From positions 620,001 to 684,000 of the forward strand of contig NZ_JAFJZZ010000001.1 in assembly GCF_017255415.1 (NCBI RefSeq): DNA of 64,000 bases. Direction: 5' to 3'. Shown here one piece after another: positions 15,042 through 24,184 of the stretch. The DNA is from Clostridium aminobutyricum (GTDB taxonomy: Bacteria; Bacillota; Clostridia; Peptostreptococcales; Anaerovoracaceae). The translations under genes were made by a program, and so were the position numbers. Within the stretch, counting starts at the first letter, position 1, and each line of letters begins with the position of its first letter. The notes beneath the pieces were generated by a model, which saw only the letters and a program-made list of their open reading frames with translations, was not told the DNA's origin and did not search any database.

Positions 15042-17126
15042 ATGGATAAAACAAATGATACGTTCGGGCTTAGCAGAGTAATAGAGCCAAAAGCCGCCGT
15101 TCCGGTTACAGCATGGAAGGTTGATAATCATAGAGAAATATCACCTGTAGAGTGTAGAATATCTTTACAATTGATTCATTTAGAAAGAGACTGCTTTCAG
15201 CAGTTTTGCAGTGAATGTGGTTTTGATGAGGCTAAGATTATTGCAAAAATTTTAGATTTAATAAATCGTAGAGGAAAACTTCATAATCCTTTTACAAATA
15301 CTGCCGGACAATTTTACGGTACCATTGAAGAAATGGGAAGTGAATTTGAAAAGAGTTCCCAGTATCATATTGGGGATCGTATTTTTTGTTTGACAACGAT
15401 GACAGCTCTTCCCATTTATATCGATAAAATCCATAAAATCGACTATAACTATGGTGAACTCACTGTATCAGGTTATGGCATTGTTTTCATCGACTCGCCA
15501 TTAACAACAATCCCTCCTGCTTTACAGCCGAATTATACGATGGCGGCGTTTGATGAAGCTGCGAGTTTGTATAGTATTCATAATGCGTCGGATAAAGGCC
15601 AACGGTATCTTGTTATTGGGAAGGACTTAGTGACAAGCATAACGTATGTTTGCTCAATCAAGAAAGCGGTCGGGGATAACTGTTATATTACAGTGATTCT
15701 TGACGAGGCTGGAATAGGAACACTTACACCGCAGCAAGTGAAAAATGAATTGGCACATTGGGTTCATTCATCCTATGTCCTTAATGTTGCTCAGCCAATC
15801 AGTTCGGCAGAAACGGTTTTGAAAGAAGAAAAAGAACATTATGATATGACCATTAATTGTGAAGACCTTATGGGTTCGGAAGTTTTAAGCGTTATCCTTA
15901 CACGTCATAAAGGGAAACTGTATTTTACAAGTCTTAAAAATAGCTTTGCCCAATCGATACTGATTGCAGAAAGCATGAGCAAGGAGCTTGAAACGTATGT
16001 ACTGGGGCAGTTCATTATCGGATATGAGAAGTTTACATTCGATTTGCTGATATCAATTACAAAAGATCTGGACAGGATCAACATACTTTATGAAACGCAG
16101 TCAATCGCTTTTCGTCAGGCAACAAAAAAAGCCATCACCACTTCTATAGAAAAAAACGGAAAAACAGATGATTTCATTTTCAGCAGCTCAGCAACAAAGG
16201 CCTTGGTAGATGAAGTCTTAAATATCGCTCAATACGATTGCAATATCATTCTTCAAGGAGAAACCGGCGTCGGCAAAGAGAAAATTCTTGATTTGATACA
16301 CAAAAACAGTATTCGCAAGAACAAGCCATGTATCAAGATCAACTGTGCAACCATTCAAGAGAATCTCGCCGAGAGTGAATTTTTCGGATATGAAGCAGGC
16401 TCTTTTACCGGAGCGCAAGCAACTGGTAAAAAAGGATATTTTGAGCTAGCCAATGGAGGGATTTTATTTTTAGACGAAGTTGGTACGCTTTCCCTGAATC
16501 TTCAATCAAAGCTTCTAAGAGTTCTTCAGGAAAGTCAGTTTTATAAGGTTGGCGGGACAACACCTATCAATATTAATGTACGTGTGATCTGTGCAAACAA
16601 TATACCTTTACGGCAGCTCGTGGAACAGGGGAAATTCAGAGAGGATCTGTATTACAGGCTAAATATCTGCACCATTACAGTGCCGCCGCTCAGGGATCGC
16701 CGTGATGATATTGTGCCTTTGGCTATATCATTTCTAAGTCATTATTGCAAGCATTATAGGATTGACAAAGAACTTGATCCTACAGCGCTTACACAACTTG
16801 CAGATTATGACTGGCCTGGAAACGTCAGAGAGTTGGAAAACTTAATACATCGAACCGTAATCAGCGTAAGAGGTCATGTTATAACGGGAGATGATATACA
16901 AGAAGCCTTAAACGAGAATATATATGAAGATTTAGTTATGGATTTAAAACGCAGCATGAGAACTTCATCCTCCCTGAATCTTGAGAAGCTTATGGAGCAG
17001 CAGGAAATGCAGCTGATAGAATATGCTTTAAAAAAATTTGGTACCACCAGGAAAGCTGCGGAATTTCTTCATATGTCTCAACCCAAACTAATGCGAAAAA
17101 AACAGAAATATAATATCTTGCCATAA
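15042..17126 (+). CDS. Sigma-54 enhancer-binding protein fused to a diaminohexanoate-dehydrogenase-like sensor
   Basis: A 694-aa protein. Residues 6-350 resemble L-erythro-3,5-diaminohexanoate dehydrogenase (Kdd) of lysine fermentation: FGLSRVIEPKAAVPVTAWKV at the start and INRRGKLHNPFTNTAGQFYG at 75-93. The dinucleotide glycine motif is eroded (YLVIGKDLVTS, 189-199), so this half is likely a sensor rather than an enzyme. Residues 375-620 are the AAA+ domain: Walker A GETGVGKE (406-413), GSFTGA (453-458, usual form GAFTGA), Walker B GGILFLDEVG (472-481), WPGNVRELEN (591-600). A Fis-type HTH follows (656-690). ATG 15042 follows GGGAGGA. It probably activates sigma-54 promoters in response to a lysine-pathway metabolite. 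Confidence 0.9.
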   Translation: MDKTNDTFGLSRVIEPKAAVPVTAWKVDNHREISPVECRISLQLIHLERDCFQQFCSECGFDEAKIIAKILDLINRRGKLHNPFTNTAGQFYGTIEEMGSEFEKSSQYHIGDRIFCLTTMTALPIYIDKIHKIDYNYGELTVSGYGIVFIDSPLTTIPPALQPNYTMAAFDEAASLYSIHNASDKGQRYLVIGKDLVTSITYVCSIKKAVGDNCYITVILDEAGIGTLTPQQVKNELAHWVHSSYVLNVAQPISSAETVLKEEKEHYDMTINCEDLMGSEVLSVILTRHKGKLYFTSLKNSFAQSILIAESMSKELETYVLGQFIIGYEKFTFDLLISITKDLDRINILYETQSIAFRQATKKAITTSIEKNGKTDDFIFSSSATKALVDEVLNIAQYDCNIILQGETGVGKEKILDLIHKNSIRKNKPCIKINCATIQENLAESEFFGYEAGSFTGAQATGKKGYFELANGGILFLDEVGTLSLNLQSKLLRVLQESQFYKVGGTTPININVRVICANNIPLRQLVEQGKFREDLYYRLNICTITVPPLRDRRDDIVPLAISFLSHYCKHYRIDKELDPTALTQLADYDWPGNVRELENLIHRTVISVRGHVITGDDIQEALNENIYEDLVMDLKRSMRTSSSLNLEKLMEQQEMQLIEYALKKFGTTRKAAEFLHMSQPKLMRKKQKYNILP

Positions 17127-17183
17127 GAAAAAGAGATATCCGATTTAATGCCTAAGCTAATTGAAATAGGCCAAAAACTGAGC

Positions 17184-17207
17184 AAACCGCTTGTTATGAA
17201 GCGGTTT
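17184..17207. terminator. Rho-independent terminator
   Basis: Perfect 9-bp stem AAACCGCTT/AAGCGGTTT (17184-17192 with 17199-17207) followed by Ts; separates the activator from the converging cyclase gene. Confidence 0.85.
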
Positions 17208-17226
17208 TTTCAATACATTTTAAAAA

Positions 17227-17790
17227 CTATAGTTTAGCGACAACCCGGCAGGGAAGCCCGGTCATATCGGTATAATTGACGGGATACGTATTAGCCGTAA
17301 AAGTTGCCTGTTTTTCTCCTTGCAAGATGTTGGCTAGGTTACAAAGGTTTTCAATCACAAATATTCCTCTGTCAGCGAGGTATTGATCCTTGGGCGTGTG
17401 CTCCCTTCCTCTGCGTACTCCGGCAAAATCGATCCCAATGATAGAGACTTCTTTTTGGACTAATTCTTCTATCAATTCGTGTGCTAGCTGCGGATGTTCT
17501 TTAAAATAGGTCTGGCTGCCATAGCCTTCGTCTTCAATGAAGCCTGTGTAAAAAGCGACAAACATCTTTTGGTTAATAGCGGACATATCGATATCGGCGG
17601 AGTCAATCTCTCTATCCTGTACACTGGATACATCAAAAACAATGCCTTTTCGTTCAACATAATCCAGAGGAAATTCTTTATTCATCACATCAAAATGAGT
17701 CCCAAGGTGACCTACCAGTGCCTTTTTCTCATTGCCTTGTGCATCTTCAACCATTTTTGGCGTAATCTTCGTTGTAATATCAATCAGCAT
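17227..17790 (-). CDS. Cyclase family (KynB-like) metal hydrolase
   Basis: A 187-aa protein of the cyclase/arylformamidase superfamily. The metal-binding core HLGTHFDV (about residues 28-35, family form HxGTHxD) is present. A second conserved stretch is GIDFAGVRRGREHTPKDQYL, and the end carries TGLPCRVVAKL. Members hydrolyse amides or lactones, as in N-formylkynurenine cleavage; the substrate here is unknown. It converges on the Kdd-like regulator; no partner gene is adjacent. Confidence 0.88.
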   Translation of the reverse strand: MLIDITTKITPKMVEDAQGNEKKALVGHLGTHFDVMNKEFPLDYVERKGIVFDVSSVQDREIDSADIDMSAINQKMFVAFYTGFIEDEGYGSQTYFKEHPQLAHELIEELVQKEVSIIGIDFAGVRRGREHTPKDQYLADRGIFVIENLCNLANILQGEKQATFTANTYPVNYTDMTGLPCRVVAKL

Positions 17791-17977
17791 ATTTATTTCC
17801 CTCCCAAGTTCTTCCTTTATTCTTTTCGTGATGGATTGAAATACATTCCTGTAAAGGCTTCAATTGTCATCAATATATCCTACATCTTATTTCTCTGTCA
17901 ATAAATTTATTGATGCCGAGGATATAGATCAAACTTGACTATTGAAGTGTTGCTAAGAACTTGGTATGATGAAAGCA

Positions 17978-17996
17978 TAACCCCCATGGGGGGATA
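17978..17996. promoter_or_regulatory. CsoR/RcnR-type G-tract operator
   Basis: A dyad with a CCCCC-AT-GGGGG core flanked by TAA and GATA, 19 bp before the csoR-like start at 18015. G/C-tract dyads are the known sites of the CsoR/RcnR/FrmR family. The sequence differs from the boxes of the first CsoR (9046-9088), so cross-talk is unlikely. Confidence 0.75.
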
Positions 17997-18014
17997 ATGA
18001 AATGAGGTGCGGCT

Positions 18015-18296
18015 ATGTGTGAACAAGCGAATCATAAACATGAAAATACAAAGGCGGTTATCAACCGGTTAGCCAGAAGTATAGGACATTTGGAATCGAT
18101 TAAGAAGATGGTAGAGGATGGCCGGGATTGCAGTGAAATCCTTATTCAAATTGCAGCGGTCAAATCATCTGTCAATAATATCGGGAAGATTGTTTTACAA
18201 GATCATATCAATACCTGTGTTGTGCATGCAGTGGAAACCGGAGATAAAAAGGTACTAGAGGATTTAAACGATGCTATCAAGCAGTTTGTAAAATAA
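18015..18296 (+). CDS. CsoR/RcnR-family metal-sensing repressor
   Basis: A 93-aa DUF156 protein. It has Cys39 (GRDCSEIL), His64 and Cys68 (QDHINTC), the CsoR-type C-H-C triad, plus an N-terminal HKHE that could add ligands as in RcnR. The GAGGTG site fixes the ATG. It is 20 nt upstream of a His-tailed EamA transporter, in one operon, with a G-tract dyad upstream. The operon looks like a metal-responsive export system; the metal could be copper, nickel, cobalt or zinc. Confidence 0.9.
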   Translation: MCEQANHKHENTKAVINRLARSIGHLESIKKMVEDGRDCSEILIQIAAVKSSVNNIGKIVLQDHINTCVVHAVETGDKKVLEDLNDAIKQFVK

Positions 18297-18315
18297 GGCA
18301 AGGAAAGAGGCTTTT

Positions 18316-19368
18316 ATGAAAATAACACAGTATAAAGCGGTTTGTTTCGCTATATTGGCGGCCATGTTGTATGCGATCAGCGCACCTGTATCGAAACTAC
18401 TTCTAAGGGAAATTCCCGCCACTCTGATGGCTTCGCTTCTCTATCTTGGCGCAGGATTGGGAATGTTTCTGTTGGGATTTGTCAGACGCAGAAAAGACAA
18501 AGAGAGAGCGGAGGCAAGGCTTACGAGACAAGAACTGCCGTTTACCATTGCCATGGTCGTGTTGGACATTGCAGCACCTATATTTTTAATGGTTGGACTG
18601 ACGATGACTACTTCTGCAACGGCATCCCTGCTGAACAACTTTGAAATAGTGGCAACTTCTTTAATCGCTTTATTTATCTTTAAGGAATCAATCAGCAGGC
18701 AGCTTTGGATTTCCATTGCGCTGATCACAGTAGCCAGTGCTATTTTATCGGTGGAAGATATTCGGAATATTTCGTTGTCTTTTGGTTCTATATTTGTATT
18801 GCTGGCTTGTGTTTGCTGGGGTCTTGAAAATAACTGCACACGAAAGCTCTCGTTGAAAGACCCACTGGAAATTGTAGTGATTAAAGGTTTTGGTTCCGGA
18901 ATAGGGGCGCTTTTCATTGCCCTTGCCTTAGGAGAAAGAACAAGCAATCTGCCTTATCTGGCAATGGCACTTTTGCTGGGATTCTTTGCTTACGGATTAA
19001 GCATATTCTTTTATATCTATGCGCAGAGAGAGTTGGGCGCTGCAAGAACAAGTGCCTATTATGCTTTAGCTCCTTTTTTGGGAGTGGGACTATCGTTGAT
19101 AATCTTTCAAGAGATGCCCACTATCTCGTTTATCATTGCATTGGTTATCATGATAATCGGTACATATTTTACCACGGTAGAAGAACATAATCACCTTCAC
19201 ATGCATCTTGCTGTCACTCATGAACACGGACATGTACACGAGGATGGTCATCATACTCATGTTCACGATCAACCTGTTATCGGAAAGCACAGTCATGTTC
19301 ATACGCATGACGTATATACTCATTCACACAAGCATACGCAAGATATACATCATGTCCATTCGCATTAG
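18316..19368 (+). CDS. EamA/DMT transporter with a histidine-rich tail
   Basis: A 350-aa protein: ten predicted helices in two EamA repeats (YAISAPVSKLLLREIPATLM at the start), then a cytoplasm- or surface-facing tail of 62 residues from about 289 with 23 histidines in HxH patterns (HEHGHVHEDGHHTHVHD). Such tails bind Ni, Co, Zn or Cu in metal chaperones and CDF/ZIP carriers. With a CsoR-family gene directly upstream, it is probably a metal exporter, an uncommon job for the DMT superfamily. The tail is coded by a repetitive CAT/CAC-rich stretch and could vary in length between strains. Confidence 0.9.
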   Translation: MKITQYKAVCFAILAAMLYAISAPVSKLLLREIPATLMASLLYLGAGLGMFLLGFVRRRKDKERAEARLTRQELPFTIAMVVLDIAAPIFLMVGLTMTTSATASLLNNFEIVATSLIALFIFKESISRQLWISIALITVASAILSVEDIRNISLSFGSIFVLLACVCWGLENNCTRKLSLKDPLEIVVIKGFGSGIGALFIALALGERTSNLPYLAMALLLGFFAYGLSIFFYIYAQRELGAARTSAYYALAPFLGVGLSLIIFQEMPTISFIIALVIMIIGTYFTTVEEHNHLHMHLAVTHEHGHVHEDGHHTHVHDQPVIGKHSHVHTHDVYTHSHKHTQDIHHVHSH

Positions 19369-19473
19369 TAAGGATTTGCCTCCAGCGTATATTTTATAAA
19401 ATTCTACCTACAATAAAAATATCATGGATTACTTATAAAAATAGAAAAAGAAAGAAAAAAATAGGTAAATCAG

Positions 19474-19503
19474 CCTCTAGTACCACATAAACTAGAGGTT
19501 TTT
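19474..19503 (+). terminator. Rho-independent terminator
   Basis: 8-bp stem CCTCTAGT/ACTAGAGG (19474-19481 with 19491-19498), then T5. It ends the metal operon. Between here and 19730 lie the MerR-type promoter and an untranslated leader; no gene is seen. Confidence 0.8.
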
Positions 19504-19536
19504 CTTTACGATCAAATAAGAAAATAAAATTATATC

Positions 19537-19567
19537 TTGACTTGAAGTGAACTCTAAGTGCTATGCT
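19537..19567 (+). promoter_or_regulatory. MerR-type promoter with 19-bp spacer
   Basis: TTGACT (19537-19542), 19 bp, TATGCT (19562-19567). Between them lies the imperfect dyad CTTGAAGT-GA-ACTCTAAG. An overlong spacer carrying a dyad is the hallmark of MerR-family activation. The MerR gene at 20883 sits in the same transcription unit as the reductase. Confidence 0.72.
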
Positions 19568-19730
19568 TGTTATAGATTCAATATATACAATAAAGTCATT
19601 TTCTGGCTCGTACCGTGAAAGAAGGAAGCCGGGCCATGCGGGAGCTTATGAAATGGGTAAGAATGCGTAGAGAATGAATGGCAATGAAAAAGTAATAAGA
19701 AGGCTTATAAAAAATAAAGGAGATTACAAC

Positions 19731-20855
19731 ATGACAAAAAAATTGGGATTTGGATTTATGCGTTTACCTATAGCCAATAAGGAAGATCAAACCAGTATTG
19801 ATTTTGAACAATTAAATAAGATGGTGGACCTATTCTTAGACAGAGGATTTACCTATTTTGATACGGCCTATATGTATCATAATTTTACCAGTGAAATTGC
19901 ATTAAGGGAGTCCTTAGTAAAACGTTATCCGAGAGAGTCTTATACGGTTGCAACGAAGCTGCCGACTATGTTTTTAAAAACACCGGAAGACATGGAGAGG
20001 ATTTTCAATGAACAGTTGAATAAAATAGGCGTAGATTATTTTGATTATTATATGCTCCATAATTTGAGCGTTCCGCATTACAAAATTGCAAAAGAACTGG
20101 ATGCCTTTTCTTTTATCCGGAAAAAGAAAGAAGAAGGGAAGGTTCGAAAGATCGGTTTTTCGTTTCATGATACTGCTGACTTATTGGATGAGATCTTAGA
20201 GGCGCACCCGGAAGTGGATTTTGTTCAGTTGCAGATAAACTATCTGGATTGGGAAAATGAAGGCATACAGTCTAGAAAATGTTATGAAGTGGCGATAAAG
20301 CATCATAAACCGATCATCGTCATGGAGCCGATTAAAGGCGGAATGCTGGCAGCGGTGCCCGAAGAAGCGGAAAAATTGTTTAAGGAGTACCATCCGGACA
20401 TGTCCGTACCTTCCTGGGCTATTCGGTTTGCAGCAAGCTGTGAAAATGTGATGATGGTATTAAGCGGCATGTCAAATATGGAGCAGTTATTGGATAACAT
20501 AGAGACCATGCAAGAATTTAAATCCTTTACGCAGGATGAATTTGATTTGGTGAATAACGCCGTACAAATTATTAATGAAACAATTGCCATTCCTTGTACC
20601 GCCTGTCAATATTGTGTGGATGACTGCCCGAAAAATATTGCGATTCCCCAGTATTTTGCATTATATAATGCGGAGCAGCAAGGACCAAAGCAGGGTATTT
20701 CTATCCATAATGCATATTATAATAATCGTACTAAAATTTACGGGAAAGCATCCGATTGTATTGCATGCAAAAAATGCGAAAAGAGTTGTCCGCAGCATAT
20801 TGAAATCGTAGAATATTTAAAAGAGGTAGCAAGTGCCTTTGAAAATCAACAATGA
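19731..20855 (+). CDS. Aldo/keto reductase with C-terminal ferredoxin domain
   Basis: A 374-aa protein. Residues 1-280 form the aldo/keto reductase barrel ([20 protein letters not shown] at the start, FDTAYMYHN with the catalytic Tyr, KIGFSFHD). The C-terminus adds two Cys clusters, [12 protein letters not shown] and [11 protein letters not shown], for two [4Fe-4S] centres. These iron-sulfur reductases are typical of anaerobes; substrates are probably aldehydes or ketones. ATG 19731 follows AAAGGAG; an upstream in-frame start has no site. It is probably controlled by the MerR-type gene 27 nt downstream. Confidence 0.92.
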   Translation: MTKKLGFGFMRLPIANKEDQTSIDFEQLNKMVDLFLDRGFTYFDTAYMYHNFTSEIALRESLVKRYPRESYTVATKLPTMFLKTPEDMERIFNEQLNKIGVDYFDYYMLHNLSVPHYKIAKELDAFSFIRKKKEEGKVRKIGFSFHDTADLLDEILEAHPEVDFVQLQINYLDWENEGIQSRKCYEVAIKHHKPIIVMEPIKGGMLAAVPEEAEKLFKEYHPDMSVPSWAIRFAASCENVMMVLSGMSNMEQLLDNIETMQEFKSFTQDEFDLVNNAVQIINETIAIPCTACQYCVDDCPKNIAIPQYFALYNAEQQGPKQGISIHNAYYNNRTKIYGKASDCIACKKCEKSCPQHIEIVEYLKEVASAFENQQ

Positions 20856-20882
20856 TATTCAGGGCAGGAAGGGGGTATCGCC

Positions 20883-21260
20883 ATGACGATTACAGAAGCA
20901 AGTCAAAAGTATGACATATCAGCGGACACGTTACGCTATTATGAGAGAATCGGATTAATTCCGCCTGTCAATAGAAATGCAAACGGAATCAGAAATTATA
21001 CGGAGGAAGATTGCAACTGGGTTCAATTTATCAAATGTATGAGGGGAGCCGGGCTTTCCATTGAAGTATTGGCAGAATATGTAGCGCTGTTTCAACAAGG
21101 AACTTCTACTACTCAAGTTCGAAAAGAACTTCTAATAGAACAACGTAAACAACTGATGGATCGAATTTTAGAAATGCAGGAGACATTAGAACGATTAGAT
21201 AAAAAAATTGACGGATATGAAGACAGGGTATTAGTGAGAGAAAAGGAATTAAGAAAATAG
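20883..21260 (+). CDS. MerR-family regulator (AdhR/NmlR-like)
   Basis: A 125-aa protein: winged HTH at 1-70 (EASQKYDISADTLRYYERIG, then the family-typical NGIRNYTEEDCNWVQFIKCM) and a dimerising coiled coil to the end. No metal-binding Cys loop is present. This matches the small aldehyde- or thiol-stress group of MerR regulators. It is in an operon with the aldo/keto reductase, whose promoter has the MerR 19-bp spacer. Confidence 0.92.
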   Translation: MTITEASQKYDISADTLRYYERIGLIPPVNRNANGIRNYTEEDCNWVQFIKCMRGAGLSIEVLAEYVALFQQGTSTTQVRKELLIEQRKQLMDRILEMQETLERLDKKIDGYEDRVLVREKELRK

Positions 21261-21265
21261 CTTAG

Positions 21266-21311
21266 AAAGAACTCTTTACATAGATTGTATTTAAAGTGTA
21301 AAGAGTTCTTT
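21266..21311. terminator. Rho-independent terminator
   Basis: Perfect 15-bp stem (21266-21280 with 21297-21311) with a T-run after it and A-run on the other side; shared by the MerR operon and the converging DUF3298 gene. Confidence 0.88.
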
Positions 21312-21315
21312 TTTG

Positions 21316-22011
21316 TTATTTCATTCGCATTCTGTTACATTCAGGCTGTTCCACAAGACCTGCGGCATACAGTATCGTAAATTCGACGATTCCGCTGGAA
21401 TAAGGGGCTATGCTATAAAGCGGATAGTAAATAACGATGCCTTCTGTTGTCAGATAAAAGTTGTTTTCATCAAAATATTCTGCTGTATTTTCTTGATAGT
21501 TTTCGAAATAGTAATATTGCTCTTTACTTATCTGTTCATTAATTTGATTATTAATTAAGTTCAAGATGTACTTTCGATATCCTTCTGGAGCATTAACCAG
21601 TTGCTTTAGCGTCATGTGTGATCCTGATTGCAGATCCCAAGTCTCTGAAGTTCTGACGGTATTTCCATGGGCACCGCCGGTATATTCATAGCGATCGGAA
21701 TATAGACTGACGGTACAATTTTGGTTATAGGTGATATCGAAAACCTGCATTGCTTCGTATTGATGCACCGGAAAATCATTCGCAATGGAATATTGGTAGT
21801 CTTGAACAGCCAGCTTATATAATGTTTGAATACAGTAATGCTGATACGATACAGCTTTCATGTAATAGTATTTATTCATTTGTTTGACCGAGTCAAAAAA
21901 CTCGTAAGAACGGAATTGAGGATATTGTATATTGTAACTTAACACCAATTCGTTGTTATAATACATATCTTCCTCAATCGTATGTTTGATAACTTTGACG
22001 TTGTCTGCCAT
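21316..22011 (-). CDS. DUF3298 (RsiV-like) protein
   Basis: A 231-aa protein with the DUF4163/DUF3298 arrangement seen in the outer part of anti-sigma factor RsiV: RYEYTGGAHGNTVRTSETWD, then LKQLVNAPEGYRKYILNLIN, and FYLTTEGIVIYYPLYSIAPY near the end. Unlike RsiV it has no signal peptide or membrane anchor, so it would be cytoplasmic as read. Function unknown. Confidence 0.85.
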   Translation of the reverse strand: MADNVKVIKHTIEEDMYYNNELVLSYNIQYPQFRSYEFFDSVKQMNKYYYMKAVSYQHYCIQTLYKLAVQDYQYSIANDFPVHQYEAMQVFDITYNQNCTVSLYSDRYEYTGGAHGNTVRTSETWDLQSGSHMTLKQLVNAPEGYRKYILNLINNQINEQISKEQYYYFENYQENTAEYFDENNFYLTTEGIVIYYPLYSIAPYSSGIVEFTILYAAGLVEQPECNRMRMK

Positions 22012-22260
22012 GCTTTAAAACCTCCTTTTATTAGAATATGCTGGATAACCAAAAGGGGATTCTGTTTGACGGAGTATAAATAAAATGGACAGCAATATTT
22101 AGATAGAGTATAATCAAGAAAATATGAATTATTTACCAAAAGATATATTTTTTAAGATTGATCAACAAATATATGGGGTATACTTTATTACAAGTAATCT
22201 TTATTGCGAGAAGCATAGTTTCATATATTTAATAAATTAGAAGCAAAAAGGAGATTCGAT

Positions 22261-22866
22261 ATGGATAACAATGCAATGTTTAAGATTGGTTACGGTTTGT
22301 ATGTTCTCAGCGCTCATCAAGCAGACAAGGACAGCGGATGTATCATCAATACCGTTGTACAAGTAACAAGCAATCCAAACAGGATGATGATTGCACTGAA
22401 TAAGCAAAACTATACACATGACATAATTGATGCTACGAAGGCTTTTAATGTCTCTGTTTTAACCACACAGGTTCCGTTTGAATTATTTAAAAGGTTTGGA
22501 TTTCAAAGCGGCAGAAATGTAAATAAGTTTGAAGGCTTTGAGTTCACGGAACGTTCTGAAAACGGCATCCTTTATATAAACAAATACACCAATGCTGCTA
22601 TTTCTTGTGATGTATACTCCCAAGTGGATTTAGGTACGCATACAATGTTTCTTGCAGATGTAAAAGATGCAATCGTTTTGAATAACGAAGAAACCGTTAC
22701 ATATTCGTATTATCAAAGCAACATCAAACCAAAGCCGGCTGAGACAGCGAAAAAAGGGTGGCGATGTAAAATATGCGGATATATTTATGAAGGAGAGGAA
22801 TTACCGGCAGATTTCATTTGTCCTGTCTGTAAACACGGAGCCAGTGATTTTGAAAAGATTGGGTAA
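22261..22866 (+). CDS. hrb: High-molecular-weight rubredoxin (flavin reductase-rubredoxin)
   Basis: A 201-aa fusion. Residues 1-150 are an FMN-binding flavin reductase-like domain (YGLYVLSAHQADKDSGCIIN). Residues 165-201 are a rubredoxin with CKICGYIYEG and CPVCKHGASDF giving the Fe(Cys)4 site. Hrb of acetogens carries electrons from NAD(P)H to flavodiiron proteins. It starts the operon hrb - small rubredoxin - flavodiiron protein. Confidence 0.92.
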   Translation: MDNNAMFKIGYGLYVLSAHQADKDSGCIINTVVQVTSNPNRMMIALNKQNYTHDIIDATKAFNVSVLTTQVPFELFKRFGFQSGRNVNKFEGFEFTERSENGILYINKYTNAAISCDVYSQVDLGTHTMFLADVKDAIVLNNEETVTYSYYQSNIKPKPAETAKKGWRCKICGYIYEGEELPADFICPVCKHGASDFEKIG

Positions 22867-22926
22867 TGGAAAAGTTTCTTAATAAACAATTTTAAAGATA
22901 AAAAGAAAAGAAAGGAAGTAAGAAAG

Positions 22927-23052
22927 ATGAAATACGTATGTCAAATTTGTGAATATGAATATGATGGAGATGTTCCATTTGAAGAATTACCGGAAGATTA
23001 TGAATGCCCAGTTTGCGGTGCGGGAAAAGATCAATTTGAGGCGCAGGAATGA
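22927..23052 (+). CDS. Minimal 41-aa rubredoxin
   Basis: Read directly: starts [20 protein letters not shown] and ends with [15 protein letters not shown]. The Fe ligands Cys5, Cys8, Cys27 and Cys30 are present. Classical rubredoxins are about 52 aa; here the loop between the Cys pairs is shortened by about 12 residues. It overlaps the flavodiiron gene by ATGA, so translation is coupled and it is likely its direct electron donor. Confidence 0.9.
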   Translation: MKYVCQICEYEYDGDVPFEELPEDYECPVCGAGKDQFEAQE

Positions 23053-24164
23053 GCAACAAAATTATAGATAACGTCTATAGCGTAGGTGTTGTGGACAAGG
23101 ATGTCAGAATGTTTCACGGATATTTTACGCCTATTGGAACCACCTATAATTCCTATTTGGTAATCGATGAGAAGATTACGCTTGTGGATTTTGTAAAAGC
23201 AGCATTTGCAGACGAGTTTTTACAGAATTTAGAGGAAGTTTTGCAAGGAAGAATGATTGACTATATCGTTTGCAACCATGTTGAGCCGGACCACAGCGGT
23301 GCTCTGCCTAAAGTGATGGAAAAGTATCCGCAGGCAATGGTATATGGAACGGCAAATTGTGCGAAAGGTTTAAAAGCGTATTATCCGGATGCGAAATACG
23401 ATTTTACGACGGTAAAATTGGGAGACGTATTAAATACAGGTAAATATAATTTTAAATTTATACCGATGCCTATGGTGCATTGGCCGGACAGCATGTCTAC
23501 TTATCTAGAGGAAGAAGAGCTGTTATTTTCAAATGATGCGTTTGGCCAGCATACCGGTACAGGAGAGTTGCTGGACACTGAAAACGGTTTGGAAAAACTG
23601 ATTGATCGGTCAGCCGATTATTTTGCTAATATTCTTCTGCCGTTCTGCGGACAAATATTGAAGCTTCTGGATCAAATATCCGGATTAAAGCTGCGCATTG
23701 TGTGCCCGTCTCATGGAGTTATCATTACGAAGTATATTCCGGAAATACTGCAAAAATATGTTTCATGGTGTAATAATGAAACAGAAGAGAAGAGAGTACT
23801 GATTGTCTATGACACGATGTGGGGGACAACCAGAAAGCTCGCAGAAAAACTAAACCGGGAATACAGTGAAAAAGGCTTTGATGTGGAAGTCATTAATCTG
23901 ACCGAGCATCATTATTCCGATGCCATGTCAAGAGCTTTAGAGGCAAAGTATATTTTTGTAGGTTCCCCTACGCTCAATAACAATATGCTTCCTTCTGTCA
24001 GTGCATTTCTGATTTATCTGAAAGGCTTACGGCCAAAAAAAAGAATCGGTAAAGCTTTCGGAGCTTATGGCTGGAGCGGAGAATCCATTTCTCAGATTAA
24101 CGAAATTTTGATATCTTGCGGATTTGAAATGGAAGAACCGTTAAAAGTTCTCTGGAATATTTAA
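23049..24164 (+). CDS. fprA: Flavodiiron protein (FprA, A-type flavoprotein), C-terminally short
   Basis: A 371-aa protein. The beta-lactamase-like domain (1-245) has the diiron ligands of HVEPDH (about 77-82), H in MVHWPD, D in SNDAFG and H in CPSHGV. The flavodoxin domain begins at [19 protein letters not shown] and holds the FMN loops, including [10 protein letters not shown]. It reduces O2 to water or NO to N2O with electrons from rubredoxin. Family members usually run about 25-30 residues further; here it stops after [10 protein letters not shown], and a structured repeat element starts about 20 bp later. Confidence 0.93.
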   Translation: MSNKIIDNVYSVGVVDKDVRMFHGYFTPIGTTYNSYLVIDEKITLVDFVKAAFADEFLQNLEEVLQGRMIDYIVCNHVEPDHSGALPKVMEKYPQAMVYGTANCAKGLKAYYPDAKYDFTTVKLGDVLNTGKYNFKFIPMPMVHWPDSMSTYLEEEELLFSNDAFGQHTGTGELLDTENGLEKLIDRSADYFANILLPFCGQILKLLDQISGLKLRIVCPSHGVIITKYIPEILQKYVSWCNNETEEKRVLIVYDTMWGTTRKLAEKLNREYSEKGFDVEVINLTEHHYSDAMSRALEAKYIFVGSPTLNNNMLPSVSAFLIYLKGLRPKKRIGKAFGAYGWSGESISQINEILISCGFEMEEPLKVLWNI

Positions 24165-24184
24165 AAAATAGGGTATCTCATAAA

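Noticed and set aside
19600-19680. Structured leader before the aldo/keto reductase
   Set aside because: GC-richer than its surroundings with an imperfect GGCTCG/CCGGGCC pairing, but no clear hairpin or known riboswitch match.
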